Positions 30,161 to 39,234 of a stretch of 64,000 bases of DNA are shown piece by piece. Source of the stretch: Acidobacteriota bacterium (GTDB lineage Bacteria; Acidobacteriota; Terriglobia; Terriglobales; Acidobacteriaceae). The stretch is from the NCBI GenBank assembly GCA_021778845.1, contig JAJYBU010000011.1:1-64000 (forward strand), written 5' to 3'. The position numbers and the translations under genes were made by a program. Numbering within the stretch: the stretch's first letter is position 1; every line of letters begins with the position of its first letter. The notes under the pieces were generated by a model. The model was not told the DNA's origin, made no database searches, and saw only the letters and a program-made list of their open reading frames with translations.

Positions 30161-32614
30161 CTACTCCACAACAAGCGTCACCTTGGTCGAGTGACTCAGC
30201 ACCGCCCCCACCAAATTCGTCGATGTTCCCGTCACCGTCAGCGTATACGAAGTCCCTCCCATAGCCGCTGCCGAGATCGATCGCGATCCGCATCCCACCG
30301 CACTCGCCATCACCGCCAACGCCGCACACAGCGCAATCGCCCTCCTCAGCCTGCGCCGGCGCCTCCCCATCACCAGCCACGGCACCAACAGGAACGCCAA
30401 CACGACCCCGCGATATCGCCGAACCCTCGTCGTAATCGGCAGCACCGCACTCGTCTGCACACTCATCGTCACATTCACCGAACTCATCCCCGGCACCACC
30501 TGCGGAGGAGAGAACGACACCGTAGCCCCCGGCGGCAATCCACTGGCGCTCAAATCCACCACCCCGGTAAATGTTCCAGACTGCGCCCCCACTGTCATCG
30601 CATAGTTCGCGACCCCACCCGCAGCGACCGTCTGGGTCGTGGTGCCCGACAACGCCATCGTAAAGTCCGGCATCGCGCTCACCGTGGTCATCTGCGCCAG
30701 CGACGTACTCGCCATAAAGTTCCCATCGCCGCCGTAGCTTGCAACGATCGAGTGCGTCCCCGTACTCGGCGAAAGATACGTCCCTGACGCAACTCCATTA
30801 ACCACCTTCGCTGTCGCCACCACCGCGCCGCCATCAAGAAACTGCACCGTCCCCGTCGGCAGCCCCTGCGTCGTTGAACTCACGTCAGCAGTCAACAGCA
30901 GCGGCAACCCCGAGTACGAACTCTGCGCCAGTGGTTGCTCCACCGTCACACTCCCCGCCTGCACAATCTTCAGCGAACCCGACGCAGCGCTCATCACCAC
31001 GCTGTAGTTCGCACTCGCCGGCCCCGTCAACGTCGCAACAATCGGATAACTCCCTGTCGGCGACAACACACTCGCGGTAGTAGCAAACACCGCCGTAACA
31101 CTTCCCGCGTCCTGCGGCAGCACGCCGCTCAGCGACCCCGTCAGCGCCGGAATCCCCTGTCCATATTCCGCACTCGCCGCATTCGCCGTGGCCGTAATCA
31201 CCTGCGCGCCAACCGTCGTACCCACCACCTCACTTGTGGCCGTCGGATTCACCCCATCCCCGAGATACACCGCACTCAGCGAGTGTGTCCCCGCCGACAG
31301 CACCTGCGGCGCAAACGTTGCCGCCCCACCCACCAGCACCGTCTGCGCCACCACCAAACTCCCATCCATCAACTCCACCACACCCTGCGGCGTTCCCGCC
31401 GACCCCACAACGCTCACCGCAGCACTCGTCTGCCCATACGTCCCACTCGGGCTTACATTCAGCGTCACCACCGACGTCCTTGCCGCAGCCAACCCCGCCG
31501 ACACATACACCTTACCGTTCGCAACACTCTCGCGCACCAGACGGTTCAGCGCATCCGCATACACCGGCGCCCCCAGTCCCGACACCGCAACACCGCGTGG
31601 CGAATTCATCGCCGCCGTCATCGCCGCACTCCCATCACTCACTGCCCCCTGCACCCCACTTCCCGCAATTGTCGTAATCGTCCCGCCAGCACTCACCATG
31701 CGTATCCGCTGATTATTCGAGTCCGCAAAGATCACCGCACCCGACGGCATCACCATCAACCCGCGCGGCAGCGCAAGTTCCGCCGCAGTCGCCGCCCCAC
31801 CATCCCCCGCGAACCCCTGCACTCCGTTCCCTGCAAACGTGCTGATCGTGCCATTCGTCGCAATCACGCGGATACGATCATTGTGCGAGTCTGCAACAAA
31901 AATCCGCCCATCACCACTCACCGCCAACCCCATCGGCGTATCCAGCTCCGCACTCATCGCCGTAGCACCATCGCCAGCGAACCCCTGCACACCATCGCCA
32001 GCAATCGTCTGGATCACCCCACCACTGATCCGCCGCACGCGTTCGTTCCCTGCATCCGAAATCAACAGCGCCCCGCTCGCATCGATCGCCAACGCATTCG
32101 GCCGCCGAAACGACGCACCCACAGCCGCTCCCCCATCGCCAGCGAAGCCCTCACTCCCGTTGCCTGCAAACGTAGTCATCACCCCACCACTGACCGCACG
32201 AATCCGCTCATTCCCCGTATCCGCGATATACAGCGTTCCATCCGGCCCCACCGCCACGCCCTGCGGCGAGTCCAACTCAGCACTCGTCGCTGCGCCACCA
32301 TCGCCGCCAAACCCCTCTACTCCGTTACCCGCCACCACGCTCAGCACGCCGCCCAGCGACGACTCATACACCACCTGCCGATTCGTATCCGCGAAGTAAA
32401 GGTTCCCCGCCGCATCGTACGCAACACTGGTCGGCAGCAACGGCAGCGCCACTGTCTGCGCACCGGCCTGCTCCACCATAAGAGCCAGCATCATCCCCAT
32501 CAACGCAACCGCAAGGCCCACCAGTACCGCCGCTCCCGACAGCGCAGCGAACGCCGCCAGCAGTTCCCCGGCTCCACCACTGCCCGCTCCTTTGGCCGTG
32601 CCTGAACTACGCAA
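30161..32614 (-). CDS. Secreted NHL-repeat and Ig-like repeat protein
   Basis: The 817-residue protein starts with a TTG that has an excellent AGGAGGA site. A hydrophobic leader (residues 20-50) is followed by about six NHL beta-propeller repeats. Each has a core like GVAVGPDGTLYIADTGNERI and a linker FAGNGxxGFAGDGGAA. Ig-like bacterial domains (SPSGTYGQTSAAVSVVGSAG; STGTHSIVASYGGDGNF) come next, with an MBG-like module and a C-terminal hydrophobic segment with a polybasic stop (PWLVMGRRRRRLRR). It then continues with a second hydrophobic run and 50 residues. This is a surface or periplasmic protein of a type frequent in Acidobacteriota; its function is unknown. The NHL codons form an imperfect DNA repeat of about 165 bp. 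Confidence 0.85.
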   Translation of the reverse strand: MRSSGTAKGAGSGGAGELLAAFAALSGAAVLVGLAVALMGMMLALMVEQAGAQTVALPLLPTSVAYDAAGNLYFADTNRQVVYESSLGGVLSVVAGNGVEGFGGDGGAATSAELDSPQGVAVGPDGTLYIADTGNERIRAVSGGVMTTFAGNGSEGFAGDGGAAVGASFRRPNALAIDASGALLISDAGNERVRRISGGVIQTIAGDGVQGFAGDGATAMSAELDTPMGLAVSGDGRIFVADSHNDRIRVIATNGTISTFAGNGVQGFAGDGGAATAAELALPRGLMVMPSGAVIFADSNNQRIRMVSAGGTITTIAGSGVQGAVSDGSAAMTAAMNSPRGVAVSGLGAPVYADALNRLVRESVANGKVYVSAGLAAARTSVVTLNVSPSGTYGQTSAAVSVVGSAGTPQGVVELMDGSLVVAQTVLVGGAATFAPQVLSAGTHSLSAVYLGDGVNPTATSEVVGTTVGAQVITATANAASAEYGQGIPALTGSLSGVLPQDAGSVTAVFATTASVLSPTGSYPIVATLTGPASANYSVVMSAASGSLKIVQAGSVTVEQPLAQSSYSGLPLLLTADVSSTTQGLPTGTVQFLDGGAVVATAKVVNGVASGTYLSPSTGTHSIVASYGGDGNFMASTSLAQMTTVSAMPDFTMALSGTTTQTVAAGGVANYAMTVGAQSGTFTGVVDLSASGLPPGATVSFSPPQVVPGMSSVNVTMSVQTSAVLPITTRVRRYRGVVLAFLLVPWLVMGRRRRRLRRAIALCAALAVMASAVGCGSRSISAAAMGGTSYTLTVTGTSTNLVGAVLSHSTKVTLVVE

Positions 32615-32741
32615 GAATCCTCCTCAGCGATGCGCCGCACATTACACGCGCAAATAACGGATTCAAACCCATGCTACCCCAATCGCACGTCTACCCAAGT
32701 GTCTACGCGCACACCTCCACCACAAGCGGTAAGCTTAAATC

Positions 32742-33356
32742 ATGCGCTTCATCACCAAATTCCTGCTCTCCGCCATGAGCCCCGATCACTTCCCCGACGT
32801 CAGCCGCACCTTCGACGCCCCCGAAGTCGCCTTCCTAGGCCGCTCCAACGTCGGCAAGTCCTCGCTCATCAACACCCTGCTCGGCTCCAAGGAAGCGAAG
32901 GTCTCCTCCACCCCCGGGCGCACCCGCGCCATCAACTTCTTCGCCCTCCACGAAGGCACCGAAGCCAAATTCACCGCGCGCCCATCGCTCATCTTCGCCG
33001 ACCTGCCCGGCTACGGCTACGCCAAAATCTCCAAGTCCATCTCCGCCGAGTGGCCCAAGTTCATCGAGCCCTACCTCACCGAACGCGAGCAACTCGCCCT
33101 CTGCATCTGCCTCGTTGACACCAACATCCCCCCGCAGGAGAGCGACACCCTCCTCATCAACGCTCTCCGATCCATGCAGCGCCCTCACCTCGTCGTCGGC
33201 ACCAAATCAGACCGCCTCGGCGGCAACCAACTCACCAAGTCCCTCGCCGCCCTCAAACGAGCCCACGGCGTCGACCGCGTCATTCCTGTCTCTTCCAAAT
33301 CCGTAGGCGGCGTAAAAACCCTCTGGCCCGAGATCCTCAACGTCATTCAGATCTAA
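32742..33356 (+). CDS. engB: Ribosome-biogenesis GTPase EngB/YsxC
   Basis: The 204-residue TrmE-Era-EngA-EngB-Septin-like GTPase assists 50S subunit assembly. G1 is GRSNVGKSSLIN (Walker A), the G2 region is STPGRTRAINFF, G3 is DLPGYGYAK, G4 is GTKSD and G5 is VSSKS. The length is standard. An ATG at 32742 begins MRFITKFLLSAMSPDHFPD. A second in-frame ATG (MSPDHFPD) 11 codons later is also possible, but the first 11 residues fit the family pattern of a hydrophobic first strand. It is monocistronic. Confidence 0.95.
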   Translation: MRFITKFLLSAMSPDHFPDVSRTFDAPEVAFLGRSNVGKSSLINTLLGSKEAKVSSTPGRTRAINFFALHEGTEAKFTARPSLIFADLPGYGYAKISKSISAEWPKFIEPYLTEREQLALCICLVDTNIPPQESDTLLINALRSMQRPHLVVGTKSDRLGGNQLTKSLAALKRAHGVDRVIPVSSKSVGGVKTLWPEILNVIQI

Positions 33357-33367
33357 CCCTTCGAGGC

Positions 33368-34048
33368 TTAAATCTCCGCCAATTCGGTCTCCGTCAGCCA
33401 CACTACCCGCGCTCCCCCAGCCACCGGCCGCTGATAGTGACCAATACGCTGCACCCAAAACCGCCGCACCGCATCCCCCTCCGGCAACACCGCCAGCAGC
33501 CGCGCATCCAACTCCCGCAACTCCGCCGTCGTCGCGCGTTCCATCGCCACCTCCACCCATCCCCGCTCCTGCAACCACCCCACCAACTCCACGCTCGGCG
33601 CAACCACCATCCCCTCGCGAGCCAACTCCAGCCGCTCCGCCCCCGGATACTCCCTCTCCCCCTCCAACGCCACCTGCAAATCCGGCAGCACACCCCGCTC
33701 GATCATCTCCTCCAGCGCCGGCTGCACCGCACCCTCCAGCGCCACACTCAGTGGCCGACGCTTGCGAATCTCATTCTTCAGCACGCGCAGCGCCTCATCC
33801 AGCGTGTTGACCACAAAGTCCACGCCGCCCGCGCGAAACACTGCCTTCACCGCGGCCGCATCCGGGTCGAGCACCAGCGACGTTCCGCCGGCAATACTCA
33901 CCGCAGCCGGCAGCCCGCTCGCCGACACACCCCTTCCGCAGGCAAACACCAACCGCCCAGCCCAACTCTGCCGCCGAGCCACCAGCTCGCCATACAGCCG
34001 CAGCGCCTGCCGTTGAAGCTCTATTCCACTAAGCACGCCGTCCCCCAT
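33368..34048 (-). CDS. Stand-alone urocanase-like Rossmann domain protein
   Basis: The product is 226 residues from ATG 34048. The longer reading to 34120 would run through the ino1 terminator and is disfavoured. Residues of the form LVFACGRGVSASGLPAAVSI, then GVDFVVNTLDEALRVLKNEI and RPLSVALEGAVQPALEEMIE followed by RGVLPDL, line up with the central NAD+-binding part of urocanate hydratase (GKWVLTAGLGGMGGAQPLAA; DLDDALARI; ISIALHGNAAEILPELVKRG). The glycine-rich loop is altered. The N- and C-terminal urocanase parts, including the catalytic-cysteine and substrate-binding regions, are missing. A urocanase reaction is therefore unlikely; the function is unknown. The alignment is from memory. 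Confidence 0.6.
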   Translation of the reverse strand: MGDGVLSGIELQRQALRLYGELVARRQSWAGRLVFACGRGVSASGLPAAVSIAGGTSLVLDPDAAAVKAVFRAGGVDFVVNTLDEALRVLKNEIRKRRPLSVALEGAVQPALEEMIERGVLPDLQVALEGEREYPGAERLELAREGMVVAPSVELVGWLQERGWVEVAMERATTAELRELDARLLAVLPEGDAVRRFWVQRIGHYQRPVAGGARVVWLTETELAEI

Positions 34049-34073
34049 CGCATCCTGCCCCACCAACAAAGAA

Positions 34074-34098
34074 GCCCTGCAACACCACGTTGCAGGGC
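34074..34098 (-). terminator. Terminator of ino1
   Basis: GCCCTGCAAC (34074-34083) and GTTGCAGGGC (34089-34098) form a perfect 10-bp stem with a 5-base loop, 22 bases beyond the ino1 stop on the minus strand, followed by TTCTTTGTTGG. It also argues that the downstream gene starts at 34048 rather than 34120. Confidence 0.8.
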
Positions 34099-34119
34099 CT
34101 CTCCGCCGTTCCACTTCCA

Positions 34120-35460
34120 TTACTCGCCGTAGTAATCCAGGCCAAGGTGCGTGATCAGATCCTCGCCCATAATGTACCGCAGCGTGTTCTTCAGCTTGGT
34201 CTGCTGAATAAACAAATCATGCTCCGGATACACGCCCGGCGCGCTGTCTGGATCCTTGAAGTAGAAGCTCAGCCACTCCTGGATGCCCAGCCCGCGCAAC
34301 GCCGGAGTTCGTGCCGCCAGGTCCATGAACAGGCAAAGATCCAGCGCCAGCGGAGCCGCCAGAATCGAATCGCGGCACAGGAAGTCCACCTTGATCTGCA
34401 TCGGGTACCCGAGCCAGCCGAAGATGTCGATGTTATCCCAGCTCTCCTTGTTATCGCCGCGCGGGGGATAGTATTCAATCCGAATCTTATGGAATGCGTC
34501 ACCATAGAGCTCCGGATTCTTGTCGGGCTGGAAGATATGTTCCAGCACGCCCAGCTTCGACACTTCCTTGGTCCTGAAGTTGTCCGGATCGTCCAGCACT
34601 TCACCGTCCCGGTTGCCAAGGATGTTCGTTGAGAACCATCCGCTGACTCCCAACTGCCGCGACTTGAAGCCCGGCGCCAGGACCGTCTTGATGAATGTCT
34701 GGCCGGTCTTGAAGTCCTTGCCGCAGATCGGCGCATTCATCTTCTTGGACAGCTCCTGCAGCGCAGGAATATCCACCGTAAGATTGGGCGCTCCGTTCGC
34801 AAATGGAATCCCTTCCTTCAGCGCAGCCCACGCATACAGCATCGACGGCGAAATATTCGGGTCGTCCTCCACCAGGCCCTTCTCAAACGCCTCCAGCGTC
34901 TGGTGCACGGCCGACGGCTCAATGTAAATCTCCGTAGATCCGCACCAGATCATCACCTGGCGATCGGTCCTGGTTTTGAACTCCGCAATATCATTGCGGA
35001 TCTGGTTCGCAATGTCGCACTTGTTCTTGCCAACCTTCTGGAACTTGGGCGTCAGACGCTTTACCCAGCGCTGGTCGAAGGCAGCGGGCAGCGGCTCGAT
35101 GCTCGACAGAAAATCCTTCATGCTCTCCAATTGGTCGCGATCCAGCACACCGGCCGTCTTCGCGGCGTCGTACAGATTGCCTCCGAAGATATCCCAGCCC
35201 GTAAACACCAGATCGTCAAGCTGCGCCAGCGGGGCCCAGTCCTTGATCAAAGGCGTACGATCTTCGGTGCGCTTCCCCAGCCGAATCGTGCCCATCTGCG
35301 TGGTCGAGCCAAAAGGCTTGGCAAATCCTCTGCGCACAGCCTCTACGCCGGCGATGAGCGTGGTTCCAACCGCTCCCATCCCGGGCATCATGATTCCAAG
35401 TTTTCCAGTTGCGGGCTTGATGCTCGCTGCATCCGGAGACGCGGCGTTGGTTGTAGACAT
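34120..35460 (-). CDS. ino1: myo-Inositol-1-phosphate synthase
   Basis: NAD-dependent conversion of glucose-6-phosphate to inositol-1-phosphate. The 446-residue chain has the NAD loop GIMMPGMGAVGTTLIAG. It also has the conserved core LYAWAALKEGIPFANGAPN, the catalytic stretch PICGKDFKTGQTFIKTVLAP, and GWFSTNILGNRDGEVL. A large C-terminal substrate loop (YYPPRGDNKESWDNIDIFGW) is also present. The protein resembles the large, eukaryote-like form rather than the short actinobacterial form. It is divergent from an acyl-ligase/ACP/acyltransferase fusion with 96 bp between the starts, which suggests a shared promoter and a role in inositol-containing lipids. That pairing is inference. Confidence 0.95.
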   Translation of the reverse strand: MSTTNAASPDAASIKPATGKLGIMMPGMGAVGTTLIAGVEAVRRGFAKPFGSTTQMGTIRLGKRTEDRTPLIKDWAPLAQLDDLVFTGWDIFGGNLYDAAKTAGVLDRDQLESMKDFLSSIEPLPAAFDQRWVKRLTPKFQKVGKNKCDIANQIRNDIAEFKTRTDRQVMIWCGSTEIYIEPSAVHQTLEAFEKGLVEDDPNISPSMLYAWAALKEGIPFANGAPNLTVDIPALQELSKKMNAPICGKDFKTGQTFIKTVLAPGFKSRQLGVSGWFSTNILGNRDGEVLDDPDNFRTKEVSKLGVLEHIFQPDKNPELYGDAFHKIRIEYYPPRGDNKESWDNIDIFGWLGYPMQIKVDFLCRDSILAAPLALDLCLFMDLAARTPALRGLGIQEWLSFYFKDPDSAPGVYPEHDLFIQQTKLKNTLRYIMGEDLITHLGLDYYGE

Positions 35461-35556
35461 TATCGGTACGTACCCTTCCTATAGTGCAAATTTCCGTAGA
35501 GTAAAGCGGACACTTCAGTATCGCTCTTTGCCAAACCTCGTTGCAAATAGCCTGCG

Positions 35557-38307
35557 GTGGCCCTCAAGCCTGCTCCAGCCATCTCACTGCACGGAGGACT
35601 TCGATTGCGTCCCCATCTGGCCAGCCTCGTCGAGGATTTTCGCCGGAACAACCGCCAAACAGCGGTAGTGCGCTACCTCGGCGTCCGCCGCTACGCCACC
35701 ACCTATGCCGAGCTCGCCACCCTCGCTGGCCGCTTCGCCGCTGAACTCGACCGCCGCAACATCATCCCCGGCGACCGCGTAATCCTCTGGGGCGAAAACT
35801 CCGCCATCTGGATCGCTGCCTTCTTCGGCTGCCTGCTGCGCGGCGTCCTCGCCGTCCCACTCGACGCCGCCGGTTCTCCCGACTTCGCCGCCCACATCAT
35901 CGCCGACGTCTCCCCCCGGCTCATCCTCGCCGACGCCGCCAACCTCCCCGCCGTGCCCGCAACCCTCCCCGTTCTCTCCCTCGACAACCTCACCGCTTCC
36001 CTCCCCGCCCAGCCCCTATTCGCCGTCGCACCTTCCGTCACCCTCGACGCTCCCTTCCAGATCATCTTCACCTCCGGCACCACCGCCGCGCCGCGCGGCA
36101 TCGTCCACACCCATCGCAACGTCCTCGCCAGCCTCGACCCCATCGAGCGCGAGATGCAGAAGTACCTCCCCTTCGAGCGGCCCTTTCATCCTCTGCGCTT
36201 CCTCCACAGCCTTCCGCTCAGCCATGTCTTCGGCCAGTTCATGGGCCTCTGGACCCCAGCCTTGCTCGCCGCCGAAGTCCACTTCGAGCCCCAGCTCGAT
36301 CCCGCCCGCATCCTCGACCACATCCATCTGAACCGCATCTCCGTCCTCATCGCCGTTCCGCGCGCTCTAGAACTTCTCCGCTCCCACATTCAACTCGTCT
36401 TTCCCGATCTCGACGCGCAACTCGCCGCCTCCGAAGCCTGGCCGCTTTACACCCGGCTGCTCCGCTTCCGCCGCGTACATCGCCTCACCGGCTGGAAGTT
36501 CTGGGCGCTGATCTCCGGAGGCGCCACGCTGCCCCCCGATCTCGAACTCTTCTGGGCGCGTCTTGGCTACGCCGTCATTCAGGGCTACGGTATGACCGAA
36601 ACCGCCGCGCTCGTCACCCTCAACCATCCCTTCCACGTCGGTCGCGGAACCCTCGGCAAGCCGCTCCCCGGCCGCGAGGTCCGCATCAGTCCCGAGGGCG
36701 AGATCATGGTGCGTGGCGACGTCGTCTCTGGCTCCACCTGGGCCAACGGCCACATCCAGCCCCGCTCCACCGACTGGTTCGCCACCGGCGATCTCGCCAC
36801 CCAGGACGCCTCCGGCGAACTGCGCTTCTCCGGCCGGCGCGGCGACACCATCGTCACCGCCGCCGGCCTCAACATCTTCCCCGAAGACCTCGAAGCCGCG
36901 CTCCTGAAGCAGCCAGGCATTCGTGCCGCGGCTGTCGTCGGCTGCGAAGGCCCCTACGGCCCCGAACCCGTCGCGGTTCTCTTATCAGACGCCGACGAAG
37001 CGCACCTCCACCTCACCCTCGAGCAGGCCAATCACTCCCTCGCCAACTTCCAGCAGATCCGCCACGTCCTGCGCTGGCCCGAACCCAGCCTCCCCTTCAC
37101 CTCTACCGGCAAGCTCCTCCGCCGCGTGGTCGCCGCCTGGGCCTGCACACAACTCGCCGCCACTGCCGCCCACCCCGCCACACACCTCACCGATGTCCTC
37201 CTCCAACTCATCACCACCGTCACCGGCGAGTCCCCCGCCAACCTCGCCAACACCGCGCGCCTCTCCGAAGACCTGCACCTCGACAGCCTCGGCCGCGTCC
37301 AGCTCCAGTCCCTCATCGAGCAGCGCTTCGGCCTCGAACTCCAAGACGAGCAGATCGCCGCCGCAGCCACCCTCGGAGAGCTTCGGACGCTCCTCGGTTC
37401 ACCCCCAAACACCTCTCCACTAACTCCCCAGCCAGAAGACTCCAATACCCTGAAAGTCAAAGCAATAACACCACAAATATCATCTAACACTTCAATTACA
37501 GCAGGCTCCACCCTTAACCCAGTTGCAAGCCCAGTTGCAAGCCCAGTTGCAAACCCGGCTGCAAGCCCGATCGCTCACTCCGCCCGCAACCATCGCTACC
37601 CCCGCTGGACCTGGCTCTCCCCCGTCAACGCCCTTCGCATCGCCTTCCAGGAACTCCTCGTGCGGCCACTAGTGTGGCTTCTCGCCTCCCCCCGCGTCGA
37701 ACGCCCAACCACACCGACGCCCTCCGCCCCCCTGCTCCTCATCGCCAACCACATCACCACCTACGACGTCCCCCTGGTGCTCTACGGCCTTCCACCAGCC
37801 CTGCGCCGCCACATCGCCATCGCCATGTCCGGGGAGATGCTGCTCGACTACCGCAGCGGCCGCGGCTCCGGAAACCCCTTCCTCGACCCGCTCATGCCCA
37901 TCGCCTACTGGCTCCTCACCATGCTCCTCAACGTCTTTCCCCTGCCGCGCCTGGGCGGCTTCCGGCGCAGCTTCGAGCACGCCGGACGCGCCCTCGACCG
38001 CGGCTACTCCGTGCTCATCTTCCCTGAAGGTCAGCGCTCAGCCGACGGCAAACTCCAGTCCTTCCGCTCCGGCATCGGCCTGCTCGGCAAACAGGCTCAG
38101 GCTGCCGTGTTGCCCATCGCCCTCGTTGGCCTGGGCGACGTCAAGCGCACCCACGGGCGCTGGTTCCGCTCCGGCAGCCTCACCGTCCGCGTCGGCAACG
38201 CCATCCCCTACGACCCGAGCAGCTCCCCCGACCAGACCACCCGAATCCTTCAGTCCGCCATGTCTGCACTACTCGTCAGCGAAGCTGATCCTTCAACGCC
38301 AGCCTAA
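35557..38307 (+). CDS. Fused acyl-AMP ligase, acyl-carrier and PlsC-type acyltransferase
   Basis: The 916-residue protein starts at GTG 35557. The AMP-binding ligase spans residues 1 to about 530, with P-loop FTSGTTAAPRGIVH near 171, YGMTE near 344, and WFATGDLA. The carrier domain has the phosphopantetheine serine in LHLDSLGR at residue 577. A Pro/Ala/Ser linker (about 625-690) contains four 12-bp DNA repeats. A lysophospholipid acyltransferase follows with NHITTYD (His732, Asp737) and FPEGQRS (822-828). The plausible reaction is ATP-dependent loading of a fatty acid onto the internal ACP and direct transfer to a lysolipid or glycerol phosphate. It resembles Aas but with an internal carrier. 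Confidence 0.88.
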   Translation: MALKPAPAISLHGGLRLRPHLASLVEDFRRNNRQTAVVRYLGVRRYATTYAELATLAGRFAAELDRRNIIPGDRVILWGENSAIWIAAFFGCLLRGVLAVPLDAAGSPDFAAHIIADVSPRLILADAANLPAVPATLPVLSLDNLTASLPAQPLFAVAPSVTLDAPFQIIFTSGTTAAPRGIVHTHRNVLASLDPIEREMQKYLPFERPFHPLRFLHSLPLSHVFGQFMGLWTPALLAAEVHFEPQLDPARILDHIHLNRISVLIAVPRALELLRSHIQLVFPDLDAQLAASEAWPLYTRLLRFRRVHRLTGWKFWALISGGATLPPDLELFWARLGYAVIQGYGMTETAALVTLNHPFHVGRGTLGKPLPGREVRISPEGEIMVRGDVVSGSTWANGHIQPRSTDWFATGDLATQDASGELRFSGRRGDTIVTAAGLNIFPEDLEAALLKQPGIRAAAVVGCEGPYGPEPVAVLLSDADEAHLHLTLEQANHSLANFQQIRHVLRWPEPSLPFTSTGKLLRRVVAAWACTQLAATAAHPATHLTDVLLQLITTVTGESPANLANTARLSEDLHLDSLGRVQLQSLIEQRFGLELQDEQIAAAATLGELRTLLGSPPNTSPLTPQPEDSNTLKVKAITPQISSNTSITAGSTLNPVASPVASPVANPAASPIAHSARNHRYPRWTWLSPVNALRIAFQELLVRPLVWLLASPRVERPTTPTPSAPLLLIANHITTYDVPLVLYGLPPALRRHIAIAMSGEMLLDYRSGRGSGNPFLDPLMPIAYWLLTMLLNVFPLPRLGGFRRSFEHAGRALDRGYSVLIFPEGQRSADGKLQSFRSGIGLLGKQAQAAVLPIALVGLGDVKRTHGRWFRSGSLTVRVGNAIPYDPSSSPDQTTRILQSAMSALLVSEADPSTPA
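37519..37566 (+). repeat. Four tandem 12-bp repeats coding a Pro-Val-Ala-Ser linker
   Basis: CCAGTTGCAAGC occurs at 37519, 37531 and 37543 (last copy with two late changes), and a degenerate unit occurs at 37555. Together they encode a PVASPVASPVANPAAS tether between the carrier and acyltransferase domains. The unit length is a multiple of three, so copy-number change would keep the frame. Confidence 0.8.
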
Positions 38308-38930
38308 TCGATTCCCAACCGCTCGCGATTCTGCCAGTGCGTCCACACAAAGTACGCAGCCCCCACCACCAGCACCACCTCAACACCCAGATGAAAGCGG
38401 TTGAAGAACGCCTTGAACCTCGGATCGCTGTTCCACTGCGCCCCCAGCTTCATCCCGAAATACGCCAGCGCGTAGCACCACGGAAACGAGCCGATAAACG
38501 TGTAAATGTGAAACCGCACCTGATTCATCCGCGCAATCCCTGCCGGAAACGCAATGAACGTGCGGATGATAGGCAGCATTCGCCCCACCAGCACCGTGAT
38601 CGACCCATAGCTAGAAAAGAACTTGTCGGCCCGATCCAGATCGCGCTTGCTCAGAAGCAGGTAGCGCCCATAGCGTTCCACCATCGGCCGCCCGCCGCGC
38701 GCCCCCACCCAGTACGCCGGAATCGACCCCAGATTCGACGCCAGCGATGCCACCGTCGCCAGCAGGATCAACTGCATCTGCGTGTGCGCCAGCGCATACC
38801 CCGCCAGCGGCATGATCACCTCCGACGGAATCGGAATGCAGGCCGACTGAATGGCCATCAGCAACACAACCGTCGTATAGCCACCAGCGCCGATCAGGGC
38901 AATAAGGAGAGCAATGAATTTTGCAGACAT
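38304..38930 (-). CDS. DedA-family membrane protein
   Basis: The 208-residue protein has the DedA/SNARE-associated (VTT) fold. It shows IPIPSEVIMPLAGYAL near the N-terminus, the small-residue helix LGSIPAYWVGARGGRP, and the motif VLVGRMLPIIRTFIAFPAGIARM containing the conserved arginines. These are undecaprenyl-phosphate or phospholipid translocase relatives. Its stop overlaps by four bases the stop of the convergent lipid fusion gene. The ATG at 38930 has AAGG upstream. Just upstream of its start lies a hexanucleotide microsatellite. Confidence 0.92.
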   Translation of the reverse strand: MSAKFIALLIALIGAGGYTTVVLLMAIQSACIPIPSEVIMPLAGYALAHTQMQLILLATVASLASNLGSIPAYWVGARGGRPMVERYGRYLLLSKRDLDRADKFFSSYGSITVLVGRMLPIIRTFIAFPAGIARMNQVRFHIYTFIGSFPWCYALAYFGMKLGAQWNSDPRFKAFFNRFHLGVEVVLVVGAAYFVWTHWQNRERLGID

Positions 38931-39234
38931 GAGCCTTCATTATACCGAGCATCGAATACCCTCGCCTTTGCAGTCGCAGTCGCAGTTGCCGTTGCTTTTG
39001 CTTTTGCTTTTGCTTTTTTGGTTGTCATCCCGCAGGGATCTGCTTCTTCTTTTGCCCTTGCCCTTGCCCTTGCCTTTGCCTTTGCCTTTGCCTTTCTGTC
39101 TATCATTCTGGGCGCAGCGAAGAACCCGCTTCTCGCTCGTCCGAGCGAGCGCCCGTTCTTGCCTTTAGCGCAGCTAAGAGCTAGCAGCCATCACCAACCA
39201 CCGCCATCCGAAGGACCTTTGTTAGCATGGAGCC
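38931..39234. other. 304-bp divergent intergenic region with microsatellite
   Basis: It lies between dedA (minus) and the ChdC-like gene (plus). It contains TTTTGC-, TTGCCC- and TTGCCT-type hexanucleotide runs and a partial palindromic-repeat motif (GTCATCCCGCAGGGATC near 39023; ATTCTGGGCGCAGCGAAG near 39104). The frames across it encode only alternating two-residue patterns and are not genes. Confidence 0.6.
38992..39095. repeat. Hexanucleotide microsatellite
   Basis: There are two interrupted runs. TTGCTT/TTGCTTTT units occupy about 38992-39019. TTGCCC ×3 followed by TTGCCT ×4 occupies about 39052-39095. Between them is GTCATCCCGCAGGGATC. Both runs lie within the dedA/chdC divergent promoter region. 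Confidence 0.75.

Noticed and set aside
34049..34120. N-terminal extension of the urocanase-like gene to 34120
   Set aside because: Would be translated across the ino1 terminator hairpin and adds an Arg/Cys-rich stretch with no family match.
38894..39106. Lys/Ala-repeat frame over the microsatellite
   Set aside because: Produced by the hexanucleotide runs; not a protein gene.
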